From Caccocola sp964450835 (lineage in GTDB: Bacteria; Synergistota; Synergistia; Synergistales; Synergistaceae), in NCBI GenBank assembly GCA_964450835.1, contig CAYVEQ010000023.1:1-29812 (forward strand): 29,812 bases of DNA. Reading direction: 5' to 3'. This document shows positions 1 to 7,519 of this stretch, piece by piece. The stretch's first letter is position 1. Each line of letters begins with the position of its first letter. The position numbers and the translations under genes were made by a program. The notes beneath the pieces are model-generated. The model did not search any database. It had not been told where the DNA came from and saw only the letters and a list, made by a program, of their open reading frames with translations.

Positions 1-46
1 TCGTCCGATCGATGCGCCCGCCGGTGCAGCGGCCCGGCGCGGATAC
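1..46. other. CRISPR array left flank (partial)
   Basis: GC-rich sequence immediately left of the first repeat. If the array continued leftward, a spacer would fill about 14-46 and a repeat end would fill 1-13. Bases 1-13 do not match the repeat end (GGGGGTGAGAT), so the array either stops at 47 or the next repeat is degenerate. The first six bases, TCGTCC, do occur near the repeat start, which could mean a deleted repeat. Too short to decide between leader, trailer and spacer. Confidence 0.4.
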
Positions 47-794
47 CGTTCGTCCCCTGTGCGGGGGTGAGATCACCATTAGAGGAGGTATTTATTATGA
101 TTAAAACGTTCGTCCCCTGTGCGGGGGTGAGATCGGTACGCCGCGTCAAGCGTGCCAGCGGTTATGCGTTCGTCCCCTGTGCGGGGGTGAGATGTCCAAT
201 GGATTTTGACGCATTTTGTGAAAAAACGTTCGTCCCCTGTGCGGGGGTGAGATCTCGCTATGGTGTTTAATGATGCTCTCCGTGACCGTTCGTCCCCTGT
301 GCGGGGGTGAGATAATATGATAATGCTTTAATACAATAAAGTAGTGCGTTCGTCCCCTGTGCGGGGGTGAGATATGTTATCAAAAAAGCAGCTCTTTGAT
401 ATAGCGGCGTTCGTCCCCTGTGCGGGGGTGAGATTGTACGAAAATAACAAGGCAGTGGTCTATAAGGCGTTCGTCCCCTGTGCGGGGGTGAGATTCTACG
501 GCGATACCAGAGACTTGCCGAGACGGCCGTTCGTCCCCTGTGCGGGGGTGAGATACACACGCAAAAACAGCATTAAAGAGGATATAGCGTTCGTCCCCTG
601 TGCGGGGGTGAGATAGCAAGAGCGGTCTAAGGGCCTATGTGACGCTGCGTTCGTCCCCTGTGCGGGGGTGAGATTAAAAATCGTTAATTATGACAATGAT
701 TTATACTCGTTCGTCCCCTGTGCGGGGGTGAGATTACAATTTACTATAATTCAAATTTATTATAGGTCGTTCGTCCCCTGTGCGGGGGTGAGAT
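47..794. CRISPR. CRISPR array, 13 repeats, I-E-like palindromic repeat
   Basis: Thirteen identical 27-bp repeats start at 47, 107, 167, 227, 287, 347, 408, 468, 528, 588, 648, 708 and 768. Each begins CGTTCGTCCCC and ends GGGGGTGAGAT around a five-base TGTGC loop. The twelve spacers are all different; eleven are 33 nt and one (374-407) is 34 nt. A CCCC/GGGG hairpin repeat with a 60-61 bp period resembles type I-E. Orientation is ambiguous: on the minus strand the repeat ends GGGGACGAACG, close to the GAACC(G) 3' end of many I-E repeats, while on the plus strand it ends GGGGGTGAGAT. No cas gene lies in the window, so they would be outside it or the array is an orphan. Several spacers are much more AT-rich than the host DNA, as expected for foreign targets. 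Neither terminal repeat is degenerate. Confidence 0.97.
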
Positions 795-809
795 ACTAAA
801 TCGTTTAAT

Positions 810-870
810 GATTCAGCGCCGGGCGAAACTGCCGCCGGACGCTGTGTGAATCAGCTTTTGCAGTCTTTTT
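810..870 (+). terminator. Imperfect hairpin with T-rich tail beside the CRISPR array
   Basis: The arms GATTCAGCGCCGG and CCGGACGCTGTGTGAATC pair with a small bulge around a GC-rich centre. They are followed by AGCTTTTG and CAGTCTTTTT. This could end a plus-strand array transcript. If the array is instead transcribed leftward, the same sequence lies in the leader and the hairpin would have another role. Confidence 0.4.
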
Positions 871-1099
871 AACAGAGCTTTCAAGCTGCGTCCCCAGAAA
901 CGGGGAATGTTCAATTTCATTCATTTTCATTCATTTTACTCTATCACAAGCTCCTCCGCTCCGCAACGGCCTTTTCCCTGGGAGAACACGCTCCGCCGGA
1001 TATATTCAGGTTCCGCCGTGAACATATTCAAATGAACGGCTGCCGCGAACTTCCCGTCTGCAGCGTCTAAAATTCAATTTGTTTTTTGCAGCCGGCCCG
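871..1099. other. Non-coding stretch with a repeat-like hairpin and a 10-bp tandem
   Basis: No convincing gene. Positions 889-909 hold GTCCCC, a five-base loop and CGGGG, the same architecture as the CRISPR repeat but a different loop and flanks. Right after it, 918-937 is two perfect copies of CATTCATTTT. The AT-rich character from about 910 would suit a CRISPR leader if the array runs on the minus strand. Confidence 0.4.
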
Positions 1100-1127
1100 T
1101 TCTTTTACTGTTCTTAAATGATATAAT
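1100..1127 (+). promoter_or_regulatory. Promoter for the small protein/P-type ATPase pair
   Basis: A perfect -10 TATAAT at 1122-1127 is preceded by a weak -35 (TTCTTT, 1100-1105) at 16 bp. It lies about 54 bp before the start codon at 1181. Confidence 0.6.
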
Positions 1128-1180
1128 AGTTCGCAAGGGCTAACTTAGCCGTTGCTAACACAATCTAAGGGGGGTTGCAT

Positions 1181-1411
1181 ATGAGACCGGATTGCAAAAA
1201 CTGCCTGCTGGTGGCCGCCGGTGTCGCGCTGGGCATAGGAGCGTATGCGCTGGTTAAGAGCGGCAGTTCGAGGAGAGCCGCCGTCAGGGCGCTTGCGAAG
1301 GGCATCGAGCTTCAGGAAAAAGTAGCCGGCGCAGCCGAGAGGGCGAAGGAAGCCGTCTCTGATACCGTGGCGGAAGCGAAGGCCGTCGCCGACGAAAGGA
1401 AGGGCCTTTAG
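1181..1411 (+). CDS. Small DUF6110-like membrane-associated protein
   Basis: A 76-residue protein whose function is unknown. The ATG at 1181 is chosen because AAGGGGGG sits about six bases upstream; a TTG two codons earlier would overlap that ribosome binding site. The N-terminus carries Cys residues in the sequence CKNC, then one hydrophobic segment (about residues 9-27). The rest is a charged, Ala/Glu/Lys-rich helix likely to form a coiled coil. Small single-span proteins of this type (DUF6110/YtxH-like) often precede P1B ATPase genes in anaerobes, and here an ATPase follows 66 bp later. A hairpin between the two genes could lower ATPase expression relative to this protein. Family assignment is from overall appearance only. 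Confidence 0.75.
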   Translation: MRPDCKNCLLVAAGVALGIGAYALVKSGSSRRAAVRALAKGIELQEKVAGAAERAKEAVSDTVAEAKAVADERKGL

Positions 1412-1423
1412 CCCGGCGAGCGG

Positions 1424-1459
1424 AGCCCGTATTTCATTTCGGAAATGCGGGCTCATTTT
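1424..1459 (+). terminator. Intercistronic hairpin, leaky terminator or attenuator
   Basis: A 12-bp stem, AGCCCGTATTTC with GAAATGCGGGCT (one G-T pair), has a six-base loop and is followed by CATTTTG. The short T tail suggests partial termination between the small protein and the ATPase. Confidence 0.6.
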
Positions 1460-1477
1460 GATTGCGGGGAATGATTT

Positions 1478-3556
1478 ATGGAATTCAGGATAATTCACGA
1501 GCTGCCGGGGCGTGTCCGTCTGAGGACGCCCGCGCGGACGTTTACAAAGGACGAGGCGCCCGCGCTGTGCGCGGTCATCGAGGCCCTGCGCGGCGTCAGA
1601 AAGGCGAGAGCCTCGCACCTTAGCGGCAGTATTCTTATATATTTTGACCGGGAACAGAGGGACGGGATACTGGCGGCGGTTTCGCTGATGACGCGCGACA
1701 GTTATGACGGAATAGAGATGCCGAGCCCCGGAGCGCCGCTTGCCGCGACGCTGCTGCGCACAGCCGCGGTCACGGTTCTGCGCATGACCCTGCTCCCCGT
1801 GCCGTTGAGCCGCGCCGTCTGTGTCTGGCACGCCTCCTCCTATGTCCTGCGCGGACTGAAAGCTCTTTTGCTCTCCCGGCGCCTGAACGTGGAGGTACTT
1901 GACGCCGCGGCGATTTCGAGCGCGATACTGCGCCGGGACTTCACGACGGCCGGCGTGATAATGACTCTGATGGCGCTCTCCGAGGAGATGGAGGCATGGA
2001 CGCGGCACCGCTCAAAGGAGGATCTCGCGCAAAGTCTCGCCTTGCGCGTGGACAGCGTCTGGGTCAAAAGAGACGGAGCCGAGAGAGAAATACCGTTCTC
2101 CGAGCTTCGCGAAGGCGATATGCTGACGGTACGCTCCGGCTCCGTGATTCCCGCCGACGGCACCGTGGTTGAGGGAGAGGCCGTAGTCAACCAGTCCTCG
2201 ATGACCGGCGAACCGCTCGGCATAGTGCGCCGCGCCGGCGCCACAGTCTACGCGGGCACGGCCGTCGAAGAAGGCGGCATAACGATAGAAGTCACCGCGG
2301 CCGGCGGAGCCACGAGAATAGATAAAATAATCAGGGTGATTGAAGAGTCCGAGGGGCGGAAGGCCGAAGTGCAAAGCCAGGCCGAAAAGCTCGCCGATTC
2401 GATTGTTCCGTTCAACTTCGCGCTCGCTGCGATTGTCTGCTTTTTCACGCGCAGCCCGGAGCGCGCCGCGTCAACGATAATGGTCGACTACTCATGCGCG
2501 ATCAAGATAGCCACTCCTCTCGCGATACTCTCCGCGATGCGGGAAGGCGTCAGAAACGGGATTCTTATAAAAGGCGGAAAATTCATAGAAGCCATGGCCT
2601 GTGCCGATACGGCGGTTTTCGACAAGACCGGCACACTGACGGAGGCCGAGCCGCGCGTTGTGAAAGTAGTGCCTTTCGGAGGGAGGAGCCGCGAAGATGT
2701 GCTCCGCCTCGCCGCATGTCTTGAAGAGCATTTCCCCCACCCGATAGCGCGCGCCGTCGTGCGCAGAGCCGCGGAAGAAAACCTGCGCCACGAAGAGGAG
2801 CACGCGGAAGTCGAATACATAGCGGCGCACGGGATAGCGTCGAGTCTGCGGGGCGAGAGGACGATAATCGGCAGCCGCCATTTCGTATTCAACGATGAAA
2901 ACACGGCCTGCGGCGGCGACCGGAAAGCCGCCGAGGCCGCGGAGGCGGAGCGGCACTCTTTGCTTTATCTTGCGGTAGGCGGCGAATACGCCGGCATAAT
3001 CTGTATCGACGACCCGCTCAGACAGGACGCGCCTGCGGTCATATCGGAGCTTAAGGCGGAGGGTCTGAAGCACGTTGTCATGCTTACCGGCGACGGCGTC
3101 CGCGCCGCCCGCATGACTGCCGCCGAGGCGGGCATAACGGAGGTCCGCGCCGAAATGCTGCCGCAGGACAAGGCGGAATATGTCAGGGAGCTGAGCGCGG
3201 GCGGCCGCCGGGCAGTGATGGTAGGCGACGGGATAAACGATTCGCCTGCGCTGTCCGAGGCATCGGTGGGCGTCACAATGAAACACGGAGCCGACATAGC
3301 GCAGGAGGTCGCCGGCATTGTCCTGCTGGACGAGAGGCTTGACGGGCTGGCGGACGCGCGCAGGATATGCTCGCGGACAATGCGGAAGATAAAGACGAAC
3401 TACATCGCGATAGTCGGCGTCAACACGCTGCTTATCCTGCTCGGCCTCACGGGCCGCATATCGCCGCGCGCCTCCGCGATACTGCATAACCTTACGACGC
3501 TGCTTGCCTGCGCATACGGGCTCTCGCCCGTAATGAAACACAAATCTGAAAAATAA
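1478..3556 (+). CDS. P1B-type heavy-metal ATPase lacking a CPx motif
   Basis: A 692-residue membrane pump expected to export a transition metal using ATP. GGGGA seven bases upstream supports the ATG. Residues 1-70 look like a degenerate HMA domain (IIHELPGRVRLR) without a CxxC pair. Visible core motifs are the actuator TGEP, the phosphorylation site DKTGTLTE (Asp382), the nucleotide-binding His-Pro (His421-Pro422) and the hinge GDGINDSPAL (Asp584). The metal-site helix reads SCAIKIATP (Ser339-Cys340-Ala341) where copper and zinc pumps have CPC. The last helix has LHNLTTLL (His670), at the position where P1B-4 pumps carry HEG[GS]T. So it is a P1B ATPase of a non-copper subgroup; manganese, iron or another divalent metal is possible but the substrate cannot be read from sequence. 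It follows the DUF6110-like gene, probably in one operon. Confidence 0.93.
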   Translation: MEFRIIHELPGRVRLRTPARTFTKDEAPALCAVIEALRGVRKARASHLSGSILIYFDREQRDGILAAVSLMTRDSYDGIEMPSPGAPLAATLLRTAAVTVLRMTLLPVPLSRAVCVWHASSYVLRGLKALLLSRRLNVEVLDAAAISSAILRRDFTTAGVIMTLMALSEEMEAWTRHRSKEDLAQSLALRVDSVWVKRDGAEREIPFSELREGDMLTVRSGSVIPADGTVVEGEAVVNQSSMTGEPLGIVRRAGATVYAGTAVEEGGITIEVTAAGGATRIDKIIRVIEESEGRKAEVQSQAEKLADSIVPFNFALAAIVCFFTRSPERAASTIMVDYSCAIKIATPLAILSAMREGVRNGILIKGGKFIEAMACADTAVFDKTGTLTEAEPRVVKVVPFGGRSREDVLRLAACLEEHFPHPIARAVVRRAAEENLRHEEEHAEVEYIAAHGIASSLRGERTIIGSRHFVFNDENTACGGDRKAAEAAEAERHSLLYLAVGGEYAGIICIDDPLRQDAPAVISELKAEGLKHVVMLTGDGVRAARMTAAEAGITEVRAEMLPQDKAEYVRELSAGGRRAVMVGDGINDSPALSEASVGVTMKHGADIAQEVAGIVLLDERLDGLADARRICSRTMRKIKTNYIAIVGVNTLLILLGLTGRISPRASAILHNLTTLLACAYGLSPVMKHKSEK

Positions 3557-3564
3557 ATTCTGTA

Positions 3565-3595
3565 TTGAGCGTTACAGGCCGTATAGTGTTATATT
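3565..3595 (+). promoter_or_regulatory. Promoter for the amidohydrolase operon
   Basis: TTGAGC at 3565-3570 and TATATT at 3590-3595, about 19 bp apart, lie in an AT-rich pocket 45 bp before the start codon. An alternative -10, TTATAT, is one base closer. The spacing is slightly long. Confidence 0.45.
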
Positions 3596-3640
3596 ATAGT
3601 TCTATCGCAACACAGACATTATACGGGGGTGGGACTGCCT

Positions 3641-4954
3641 ATGGACAAAAGCGAAGTGAAGCGGCTGCTTTGCGAGGCCGTCGATTCCGTGAAGGAACAG
3701 TCGAAGGCATTAGCGGACGAGATAGCGTCGCACGCGGAACTCGGTTTTTCTGAAACGCGCACTTCCGAAAAGCTGGCGGAGGCGCTCGGCTCTCTCGGTC
3801 TTGACGTGACGCGCGGCCTCGCGCGCACGGGGCTTCGCGCCGATATTAAAGGCGGCGCGGAAGGGCCGAAGGTCGCCTTAATCGGCGAACTCGACGGCAT
3901 CGTCTGCCGGCAGCATCCGCTCGCGGACAAAGAAACCGGCGCGACTCACAGCTGCGGGCACAATCTCCAGTTAGCCGCGCTTTACGCGATGGCTTCGGCT
4001 CTCGTCAGGACGGGGCTGATGAAGGAACTCTCCGGTTCCGTCGCCTTTCTTGGGGTGCCCGCCGAGGAGTTCATAGAAATCGGGCGCCGCACGGAGATGC
4101 GCGGCCGGGGCGAACTTGTCTACTACGGAGGCAAGCAGGAGTTCGTCCGCCTCGGAGTGATGGACGACATAGACATGTGCATGATGGTGCACGCCGGCGA
4201 CGACGCGCCGGATCCGGGTTTCACGGTGCCGGACGGCGGGAACGGCTTCCGCGTCTTCACGGTCGGGTATGAGGGCAGGCAGGCCCACGCGGCGGCGGCC
4301 CCGCACCTGGGAGTGAACGCGCTCTATGCCGCGGTGGCGGGGATCAACGCCGTCAACGCTCTGCGCGAGACATTCCGCGACGAGGATCACGTCCGGGTGC
4401 ATTACATCATCACAAAGGGCGGGGATTCCGTAAACTGCGTGCCGGACGACGTGCGCCTCGAAGGCTATGTCCGCGCCGGCAGCGTCGCGGCAATCGACGA
4501 GACTTTCATGAAAGTCGTGCGCGCCTTCAAAGCCGGCGGCGAATCTCTGGGCGCGAAATGCCGCGTAAGCAGCATAGCGGGCTATCTGCCGCTTAACACC
4601 AGCGCCGGGCTTAACGGAATATTCGCCGACAACGCAGACATAACGGTCGGCGCCGGCCGCGTGAAACGCGGAACATATTTCGCGGCTTCCACCGACATGG
4701 GCGACCTCGCGCACATCATGCCCGCTATACACCCGTCGGGCGGCGGCACGGCCGGGGCGCTGCACTCAAAGGAATTCAAGGTCGTCGATTTTGACGCGGC
4801 TGTCGCCGCTCCCGCCCGCGTTATGCTGATGACTCTGGCCGACCTGCTTTACGGCGGCGCGGAGCGCGCAAAAGAAATCCTCGCGAACTTCAAACCCGTC
4901 TATACGAAGGAAGAATATCTGGCCGCGACGGACAGCAGATTCTTCACCGAGTAA
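3641..4954 (+). CDS. M20D-family amidohydrolase (AbgB/aminoacylase-like)
   Basis: A 437-residue metal-dependent amidohydrolase expected to cut an amide bond of an N-acyl or aminobenzoyl amino acid or small peptide in the cytoplasm. The ATG at 3641 follows GGGGGTGGG by about eight bases; a GTG four codons earlier would sit inside that site. The metal-binding THSCGHN motif gives His103, Cys105 and His107, and PAEEF gives the Glu142-Glu143 pair. A dimerisation (lid) domain follows, near YEGRQAHAAAAPHLGVNA. The C-terminal HSKEF carries the last conserved His. Length and motifs fit AbgB/IAA-hydrolase relatives. It heads an operon with two membrane proteins 34 bp downstream, suggesting that they move its substrate or product. 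Confidence 0.92.
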   Translation: MDKSEVKRLLCEAVDSVKEQSKALADEIASHAELGFSETRTSEKLAEALGSLGLDVTRGLARTGLRADIKGGAEGPKVALIGELDGIVCRQHPLADKETGATHSCGHNLQLAALYAMASALVRTGLMKELSGSVAFLGVPAEEFIEIGRRTEMRGRGELVYYGGKQEFVRLGVMDDIDMCMMVHAGDDAPDPGFTVPDGGNGFRVFTVGYEGRQAHAAAAPHLGVNALYAAVAGINAVNALRETFRDEDHVRVHYIITKGGDSVNCVPDDVRLEGYVRAGSVAAIDETFMKVVRAFKAGGESLGAKCRVSSIAGYLPLNTSAGLNGIFADNADITVGAGRVKRGTYFAASTDMGDLAHIMPAIHPSGGGTAGALHSKEFKVVDFDAAVAAPARVMLMTLADLLYGGAERAKEILANFKPVYTKEEYLAATDSRFFTE

Positions 4955-4988
4955 TAGAAAAAATTTATTTCAAGGAGGAGTCTTTATC

Positions 4989-5828
4989 ATGGATATTGTC
5001 GACAGGGCGATACGAAACTGGAAGCTGCACGTGCTGGCGCTGCTCCTTACAGTCATCGCCGAACTTATCGGCGCGAAGTCCTTTCATGTGGGACCGGGGA
5101 CTCTCGTTCTTGTGCCGCTGCTTTACTCGTTCGCTCTCGGCGCCCTCTGCGGGCTGCCGAAGCTGGGGATTCTGAAGCGAAGCGATATGTTTGAGGCCTC
5201 GTCGCTGGTCGGCGTCACATTCTTCTTCCTGATGGCGCGCTACGGCACGCTCGTCGGGCCGAATTTCTGGAAAGTGATCGAGTCCGGCCCCGCTCTCGTT
5301 CTTCAGGAGTTCGGCAACATCGGGACGGTTTTCTTCGGAGTGCCGATCGCCGTGCTGCTCGGCCTCAAACGCGAGGCCGTGGGCGCCGCCTTCTCGAACG
5401 CGCGCGAGCCTAACATAGCCATCATCGGAGAGAAATACGGCCTTGACACGCCGGAGGGACGCGGCGTAATGGGCGTCTACGTGACGGGGACGGTTTTCGG
5501 CGCGATCTTCTGCAGTCTGCTAAGCTCCCTTATCGCCTCGACCGTTCCTTTCTTCAGCCCGCAGGCGCTCGCCATGGCTACGGGCACTGGAAGCGCCGGC
5601 ATGATGACCGCGGCTCTCGCGCCTCTTACGCAGATGTACCCCGACATCAAAGACGAGCTTACGGCGCTCGCCGCCGCGAGCAATATGTTCTCCGGCCTCG
5701 ACGGAGTCTATATGTGCGTCTTTCTGAGCCTCCCGATTGCCAACTGGCTTGTCCGCAAGATGGGAGTCAACGAACCGCCGAGCGTCCCTGTTAAGGCGGG
5801 CGCCGCGGAAGGGAGAGAAAAACAATGA
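4989..5828 (+). CDS. DUF3100 family membrane protein
   Basis: A 279-residue integral membrane protein with about eight hydrophobic segments, in the DUF3100 family of unknown function. AAGGAGGAG upstream supports the ATG. The N-terminus (WKLHVLALLLTVIAELIGAK) and the central GTGSAGMMTA stretch are typical of the family as I remember it. The stop overlaps the next start (ATGA), so it is translationally coupled to the smaller membrane protein. Position after an M20 amidohydrolase suggests the pair forms a transporter for the amidohydrolase's substrate or product, by analogy with AbgT beside AbgAB. That role is inference. Confidence 0.85.
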   Translation: MDIVDRAIRNWKLHVLALLLTVIAELIGAKSFHVGPGTLVLVPLLYSFALGALCGLPKLGILKRSDMFEASSLVGVTFFFLMARYGTLVGPNFWKVIESGPALVLQEFGNIGTVFFGVPIAVLLGLKREAVGAAFSNAREPNIAIIGEKYGLDTPEGRGVMGVYVTGTVFGAIFCSLLSSLIASTVPFFSPQALAMATGTGSAGMMTAALAPLTQMYPDIKDELTALAAASNMFSGLDGVYMCVFLSLPIANWLVRKMGVNEPPSVPVKAGAAEGREKQ

Positions 5829-6298
5829 AGTACAGTCAGATGGCGGTTTTCCTTTTGATATGCGGCGTTCAGATCCTTATAGGCAACTGGGTCGGCGCAA
5901 AGGGCTATTCGGGCGGCGCCGCGGCCGCGGCTCAGGCTTTCGCCGCCGCCGTTCCCGGCTTTCTCGTGCTGCTTGCCATAATCGCGGGCGGGGTTCTCAT
6001 CGCCCACATCATACCGTGGAAGGGGCTGCCCGCCGTCGCCTATATCGTGACGCTCGGCTGCATCGTAACGGTTCCCGGCTTCCCCGGCGCAGAGGTGATG
6101 ACCGAGTACGTTTCCAAAATCAGTTTCATCGGGCTCTGCACGCCGATACTGGCCTACGCGGGGCTTGCCGTCGGCAAGGATATCGACGTGCTCAAAACCC
6201 AGGGATGGAAGATAGTCGTCGTCGGGCTTTTTGTCTTTGTCGGCACTTTCATCGGCTCCGCGATAATCGCGGAAATTGTCCTGCGTTTCATGCACTGA
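5825..6298 (+). CDS. Small four- or five-span membrane protein, DUF3100 partner
   Basis: A 157-residue, very hydrophobic protein with about five membrane segments: roughly 5-23, 44-64, 69-88, 97-118 and 130-152. Its start overlaps the DUF3100 stop by four bases, so the two are probably made in equal amounts and act as one complex. I recognise it only as the membrane protein commonly found beside DUF3100; no catalytic motif is visible. The operon ends at the strong terminator at 6330. Confidence 0.8.
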   Translation: MKYSQMAVFLLICGVQILIGNWVGAKGYSGGAAAAAQAFAAAVPGFLVLLAIIAGGVLIAHIIPWKGLPAVAYIVTLGCIVTVPGFPGAEVMTEYVSKISFIGLCTPILAYAGLAVGKDIDVLKTQGWKIVVVGLFVFVGTFIGSAIIAEIVLRFMH

Positions 6299-6329
6299 CG
6301 GAACGCCGCGCAGTCTACGAAACTCAAAG

Positions 6330-6354
6330 GCCGCCCTTTCGGGGCGGCTTTTTT
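6330..6354 (+). terminator. Rho-independent terminator
   Basis: A perfect 7-bp stem, GCCGCCC and GGGCGGC, with a TTTCG loop is followed by six T. It ends the amidohydrolase operon and lies between convergent genes. Confidence 0.93.
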
Positions 6355-6462
6355 CGCGCCTTTGCGTGTCCGCGCGCGGCTACGGAAACGGCCGTAAATC
6401 CGCGCTTTCGCGCGCGGCGCGGGCTTCGGCGCGTCTTTCTTCTGCCGCCGGAGGAAACGCCG

Positions 6463-7329
6463 TTATTGTGAAAGCAGCGGCTCCGGGTCGAAGAATATAC
6501 CCCGCCACACCGTCGCGAAATGCAGATGAGGCCCGGTCACGCGGCCGCTTTTGCCGGAGAGGCCGAGCGTCTGCCCTGCTTTCACGCTCTCCCCCTCTTT
6601 TACCGAAATCTCGGAAAGATGGCAGTAGAAGGTGGAAAATCCCGCGCCGTGGCTGACGCAGACGCATTTCCCCGCGAAATAAAAATCTCCCGTCAGCGTC
6701 ACGACTCCCGCCGCCGCCGCCTTCACGCGCGTGCCGACAGAGGCGCGCATGTCGACGCCTCCGTGACGGCCGCCGAACTTGCCGTTGAACCAGCGGCTTT
6801 TGCCGTAACGCGACGTGAAAACGCCCGGCACGGGGCGCGTGAGCGGAAGCGCGGGCGCGGCTCCGGCGTATGTGTCAAGGAGCGCGCCGCGGGTGCGTTC
6901 AGCCTCGCGGGCGATACGTTCGCGCGCCTCGGGGGGCGCGGAAGCCTTCGACGGTTTCACTGTGAGCCGCTCTTCCGGGTAGCCGTGCGGGAGCAGCCTC
7001 ACGCGGTGCGGCAGGCGCTCTCTTTCGCCGCGCGATGTGAATGCGACGGAAAGCTCCTCTTCGCGCGGCTCCGGGTTCTTCACGTCGCTGCCGAGCAGAG
7101 CCGAATAGACGCCGTCTTTTCCCGCCGCAAGCGGCGCCTCCCCGCCGAGCCACGCTACGGAAACGTCCGACAGCTCCTCGCCGCTCGTTTCCACGCGCAC
7201 AAGAAATGGACGGCCGATTCTCACTTCGGACGGCGCTTTCAGCGTCACGTCGGCCGCCGCCGGCAGCGCCGCCAGAATAAGCGCGAGCGCCGCCGCGTGA
7301 ATTTTTATGAATGCCGCGCCTTTTTTCAT
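6463..7329 (-). CDS. Secreted M23 family metallopeptidase
   Basis: A 288-residue exported endopeptidase of the lysostaphin/LytM fold, expected to cut peptidoglycan cross-links in the periplasm. The start is set at 7329 because GGAGGCGAT precedes it and the protein then opens with a clean signal peptide (KK, hydrophobic 12-22, cleavage near ALPAAA). Residues 28-120 are a beta-rich N-terminal domain. The catalytic domain spans about 165-285 with RHGGVDM (His189, Asp193), YCHLS (His237) and GPHLHF (His268, His270). All zinc and catalytic residues are present, so it should be active rather than an EnvC-like activator. It is transcribed alone from a strong promoter, convergent with the amidohydrolase operon. 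Confidence 0.93.
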   Translation of the reverse strand: MKKGAAFIKIHAAALALILAALPAAADVTLKAPSEVRIGRPFLVRVETSGEELSDVSVAWLGGEAPLAAGKDGVYSALLGSDVKNPEPREEELSVAFTSRGERERLPHRVRLLPHGYPEERLTVKPSKASAPPEARERIAREAERTRGALLDTYAGAAPALPLTRPVPGVFTSRYGKSRWFNGKFGGRHGGVDMRASVGTRVKAAAAGVVTLTGDFYFAGKCVCVSHGAGFSTFYCHLSEISVKEGESVKAGQTLGLSGKSGRVTGPHLHFATVWRGIFFDPEPLLSQ

Positions 7330-7360
7330 CGGGATCGCCTCCGCCGCGCAACTCCGGTAT

Positions 7361-7389
7361 ATGATAGCCGGCGGCGGAAACCGTGTCAA
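7361..7389 (-). promoter_or_regulatory. Strong sigma-70 type promoter of the M23 gene
   Basis: On the minus strand a perfect TTGACA (7389-7384) is followed after exactly 17 bp by TATCAT (7366-7361). It lies about 32 bp before the chosen start. Confidence 0.85.
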
Positions 7390-7440
7390 ACGGGAGCGGC
7401 TTTGTATTATATTTCGCGCCTTTTTCAGCGCCTTTCGCGC

Positions 7441-7469
7441 TTTTTGCGCCGCGTGCGGTATTATATAAT
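7441..7469 (+). promoter_or_regulatory. Promoter of the BMP-family gene
   Basis: A perfect TATAAT at 7464-7469 has a weak TTTTTG at 7441-7446, 17 bp upstream. It lies about 50 bp before the GTG start at 7520. Confidence 0.6.
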
Positions 7470-7519
7470 CGGATTACGGAAGGGGCGGCGCCGCGCTCTT
7501 CCGAAGGGAGGCGGAATGA

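Noticed and set aside
67..619. Open frames on both strands across the CRISPR array
   Set aside because: They are translations of the repeat unit (FVPCAGVR and its reverse) and contain no independent signal.
1145..2008. Long minus-strand frame (287 codons) opposite the first ATPase
   Set aside because: It is a GC-rich shadow of the ATPase codons and has no ribosome binding site or recognisable domain.
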